Assembly: GCA_963824935.1 (NCBI GenBank)
Contig: CAWGRF010000030.1
Location: 309,738 to 373,737 of the forward strand
Origin: JACCZX01 sp963824935
GTDB lineage: Bacteria > Pseudomonadota > Gammaproteobacteria > Burkholderiales > Burkholderiaceae_F
DNA: 64,000 nt
Direction: 5' to 3'
Part shown: positions 62,411-64,000 of the stretch, one piece after another
Layout of the letters: every line of letters starts with the position of its first letter
Position numbering within the stretch: position 1 is the stretch's first letter
Translations under genes and position numbers: made by a program
Notes under the pieces: model-generated
What the model saw: the letters and a program-made list of their open reading frames with translations, nothing else
Told to the model about the DNA's origin: nothing
Databases searched by the model: none

Positions 62411-62750
62411 TCGGACATTGCGCGGTTTTCTAGCATCTGCGCCGGCTTACTGCCGAAGTGGCGGTACCGGCGCTTCACTTTATGCGGAGCCGCGCGGTAA
62501 CGTTCACTCTATTCGTCGCGATCGAACCGAACGTACTTCGGCCGATTCCGCTTTGGGTCGTTCGCGTCGAGTCACGAATCGGCCATAAGCTGACATTTTG
62601 ATCAGTGCGAGAATTGACCGAAAGCGGACGTGCAAACGAAAAACCTGGACCGACTAATCCCGCATGTGAAGGACCATTAGTATGGTTGGAGTGCTCGCGC
62701 GGCTCAGCTGCGTCGACGGCGACGCAACGTGGGTGACCTACGCCACGTCG
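62411..62750. other. Intergenic region containing an imperfect palindromic repeat
   Basis: About 340 bases without a supported gene. It contains the inverted repeat at 62548-62627 and other short segments of the same style (GGCCATAAGCTGACATTTTG). No promoter or RNA gene is recognised. Confidence 0.5.
62548..62627. repeat. Imperfect inverted repeat
   Basis: CCGCTTTGGGTC (62548-62559) and GACCGAAAGCGG (62616-62627) are complementary at 11 of 12 positions, separated by 56 bases. The GACCGAAAGCGG type string is a familiar component of short intergenic repeats in proteobacteria. Confidence 0.5.
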
Positions 62751-63139
62751 CTATTTCAGCGTCTGCAGATAAGCGATCACCGCCTTTCGGTCAGACTCCG
62801 ACGGCATGCCCGAGAACGGCATGTGATTGCCGGGCAGCTTGCCTTCGGGATTGGCCAGGAACTGGTCAAGATTGTTGTCGGTCCATTCGAAGCCCGCCTT
62901 CTGCATCGCGCTGCTGTAGCGAAAACCCGGCACGTTGCCGCCTTGCAGCCGATAGCCGCCAACTGGTCGCCGAAGCCTGCCGATCTTCGGATCGGTCGAG
63001 TGGCACGCGACGCACTGCTCGAAAACCTGCTTCCCCTGTGCGGCGTCCTGCGCGAAGCGCCCGAGCACAGCGTCACGAGCATCATGCCAAGCGTGAAATA
63101 GATCACGTCGAGACGGAGCCGATGCGAGCGGCCTTGCAT
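62751..63139 (-). pseudogene. Class I cytochrome c, frame broken near the signal peptide
   Basis: The heme site CVACHS is in AAQGKQVFEQCVACHSTDPK, and the axial Met region reads HMPFSGMPSESDRKAVIAYL. GNVPGFRYSSAMQKAGFEW is typical of small soluble c-type cytochromes. The mature domain and its signal peptide (LDVIYFTLGMMLVTLCSGA) are in different frames; adding one base near 63056 joins SGA to FAQDAAQGK. The repaired protein is about 129 residues, exported and periplasmic. The segment between KIGR and GGNV is unusual and may contain further errors. It is an electron carrier with no visible partner. Confidence 0.65.
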
Positions 63140-63615
63140 CCATTGAGCGGTCGCGACGAAGAGCGTCGGGACCGCTGGTTGTCTTGTGTGTTTCATCCGA
63201 GCTCTCTGGACGCCGGCGTGCCAATCAAGCGTGAACAAACTCGTCACCTGCCCGACATCTCGGCTCAACATCAAACATCATCAAACATCAGTTTGCTCGA
63301 AGATGAGGCTGGCTGCCATGACTTTCGGTCGCACGCGAACACGATGTTTACGCCCTAACTTTGAATCCTCCGGATCAACGTCATAGAACAATCAATGCGG
63401 TGGGCGACGATTCGTTGGCGTCCTCTGGATGGGACCCCGTTGCGGATCCATGGGGCGGTGGAGACTCTTAACAACGCGCGTTGTTGCACCTGGGCCATGC
63501 GAATCGACTGCTTACGGCCAATTGCGGACAAGTCATCCGATGTGTCAACGAGTAACCTAGACCACTTCAGCATTGCCATTTCTCGCTTAGATCTTGCACC
63601 GGTACCGCGGCCACT
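63140..63615. other. Intergenic region, no gene supported, one dispersed repeat
   Basis: About 476 bases upstream of the divergent cytochrome c and NTF2-like genes. Open frames here are short and have no recognisable features. It contains a direct duplication ACATCATCAA at 63268-63287 and the second copy of the SAIGRK repeat near 63509-63531. Promoters for both flanking genes may lie here. Confidence 0.45.
63509..63531 (-). repeat. Short dispersed repeat, copy 2
   Basis: GCTTACGGCCAATTGCGGAC on the plus strand matches copy 1 near 61995 at about 17 of 20 positions, in the same orientation. On the minus strand it reads LSAIGRKQS. Confidence 0.5.
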
Positions 63616-64000
63616 ATGCAATCTGCACAATCCTGCATCGAAACTTACATTCGCGCGAAGGATGAGAATAGGCCGTTTCTGATGGAGCGTGTTTTTGGCG
63701 AGAACGCAACGTTGCAAATGGTTGTGAAGACCGAGGCAATCTCTTTTCCGCCAATCTCAAGAGGTCTCGAATCGATAACGGACACGTTAGTAAGACGGTT
63801 CGCGCAAACTTACGAGAACGTGCACACCTTCTGTCTCGCGCAGCCTCCGCGAGATAGCGAAATGAGATTCTCATGCAGTTGGCTCGTGGCGATGTCCAAA
63901 GGACACTCGCAGTGTTCCAGTTGAGGAATAGTCCTACGACTGGTTGTTTACCTCGACGATTCCACGCCTAGTTCAGCAGCTCACGATCACCGTGGAGGCT
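63616..64000 (+). pseudogene. NTF2/SnoaL-like domain protein, frameshifted and cut by the window edge
   Basis: The frame starts MQSAQSCIETYIRAKDENRP and continues ERVFGENATLQMVVKTEAIS, ITDTLVRRFAQTYENVHTFC and RFSCSWLVAMSK, resembling small NTF2-like proteins. It then stops at 63922-63924. Removing one G at 63901-63902 gives DTRSV, and this frame later reads YDWLFTSTIPRLVQQLTITV to the edge, after an in-frame TAG at 63929-63931. So at least one extra base and another lesion lie here. The function of such proteins is unknown without a partner. Confidence 0.55.

Noticed and set aside
57843..64000. A CRISPR array or transposase in the accessory region
   Set aside because: No regularly spaced repeats and no transposase-like frame or terminal inverted repeats were seen.

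Overview
The window is a high-GC proteobacterial chromosome segment, most likely from a betaproteobacterium of the order Burkholderiales or a close relative. The evidence is gene order and family content. It carries the run rne, rluC, HAD, Rieske, tetrapyrrole methylase, maf, DUF177, rpmF, plsX, fabH, fabD, fabG, acpP, fabF. It also carries rpoE, rseA, rseB, mucD, lepA, lepB, DUF4845, rnc, era, recO, pdxJ, acpS, nagZ, and a DUF2863 gene, a family I know from betaproteobacteria.

Layout. At 1-1048 are minus-strand genes for a PhoH-like N-terminus, a Bcp peroxiredoxin and an Mth938-like protein. At 1154-5162 is amino-acid metabolism (alaC, hom, thrC). At 5159-7582 is a tight molybdenum cofactor operon (mobB, moeA, moaD, moaE); mobA and moaA lie apart at 27.4-29.2 kb. 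At 7.6-13.4 kb is the tamA-tamB envelope pair, divergent from clpB. At 16-27.4 kb are DUF2863, a secreted 5'-nucleotidase, an MFS transporter, the glyoxylate shunt (aceA, haloacid dehalogenase, aceB), a GNAT gene, an aldehyde dehydrogenase and a VOC protein. At 29.2-42.3 kb are RNase E and the phospholipid and fatty acid synthesis cluster. At 42.3-54.6 kb are the sigma-E envelope stress operon and the lepA to nagZ run. At 54.6-57.8 kb are efp, uvrC, pgsA and tRNA-Gly(GCC).

Downstream of tRNA-Gly the character changes to an accessory region. It starts with a truncated integrase-like core-binding segment fused at a scar to the C-terminal part of an HNH endonuclease. Next is a translationally coupled pair: a PIN-like nuclease and a roughly 800-residue helical protein I do not recognise. 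The rest, to the right edge, is decayed or frameshifted small genes (a short conserved-looking ORF, a cytochrome c, an NTF2/SnoaL-like protein) and short intergenic repeats. This HNH/PIN/helical-repeat module is the best candidate here for an undescribed system.

At least eleven single-base indels interrupt otherwise well preserved reading frames: clpB (two), the 5'-nucleotidase (two), the aldehyde dehydrogenase (one), the RNase E C-terminus (two), the helical-repeat gene (one), and three small right-end genes. They cluster at 15-30 kb and 61-64 kb, often at short homopolymers. They look more like sequencing or assembly errors than decay, though real pseudogenes cannot be excluded from sequence alone. 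Two other points stand out: the EF-P gene looks alphaproteobacterial but has arginine at the tip position, and the aceA promoter region has a 21-bp-phased direct repeat.
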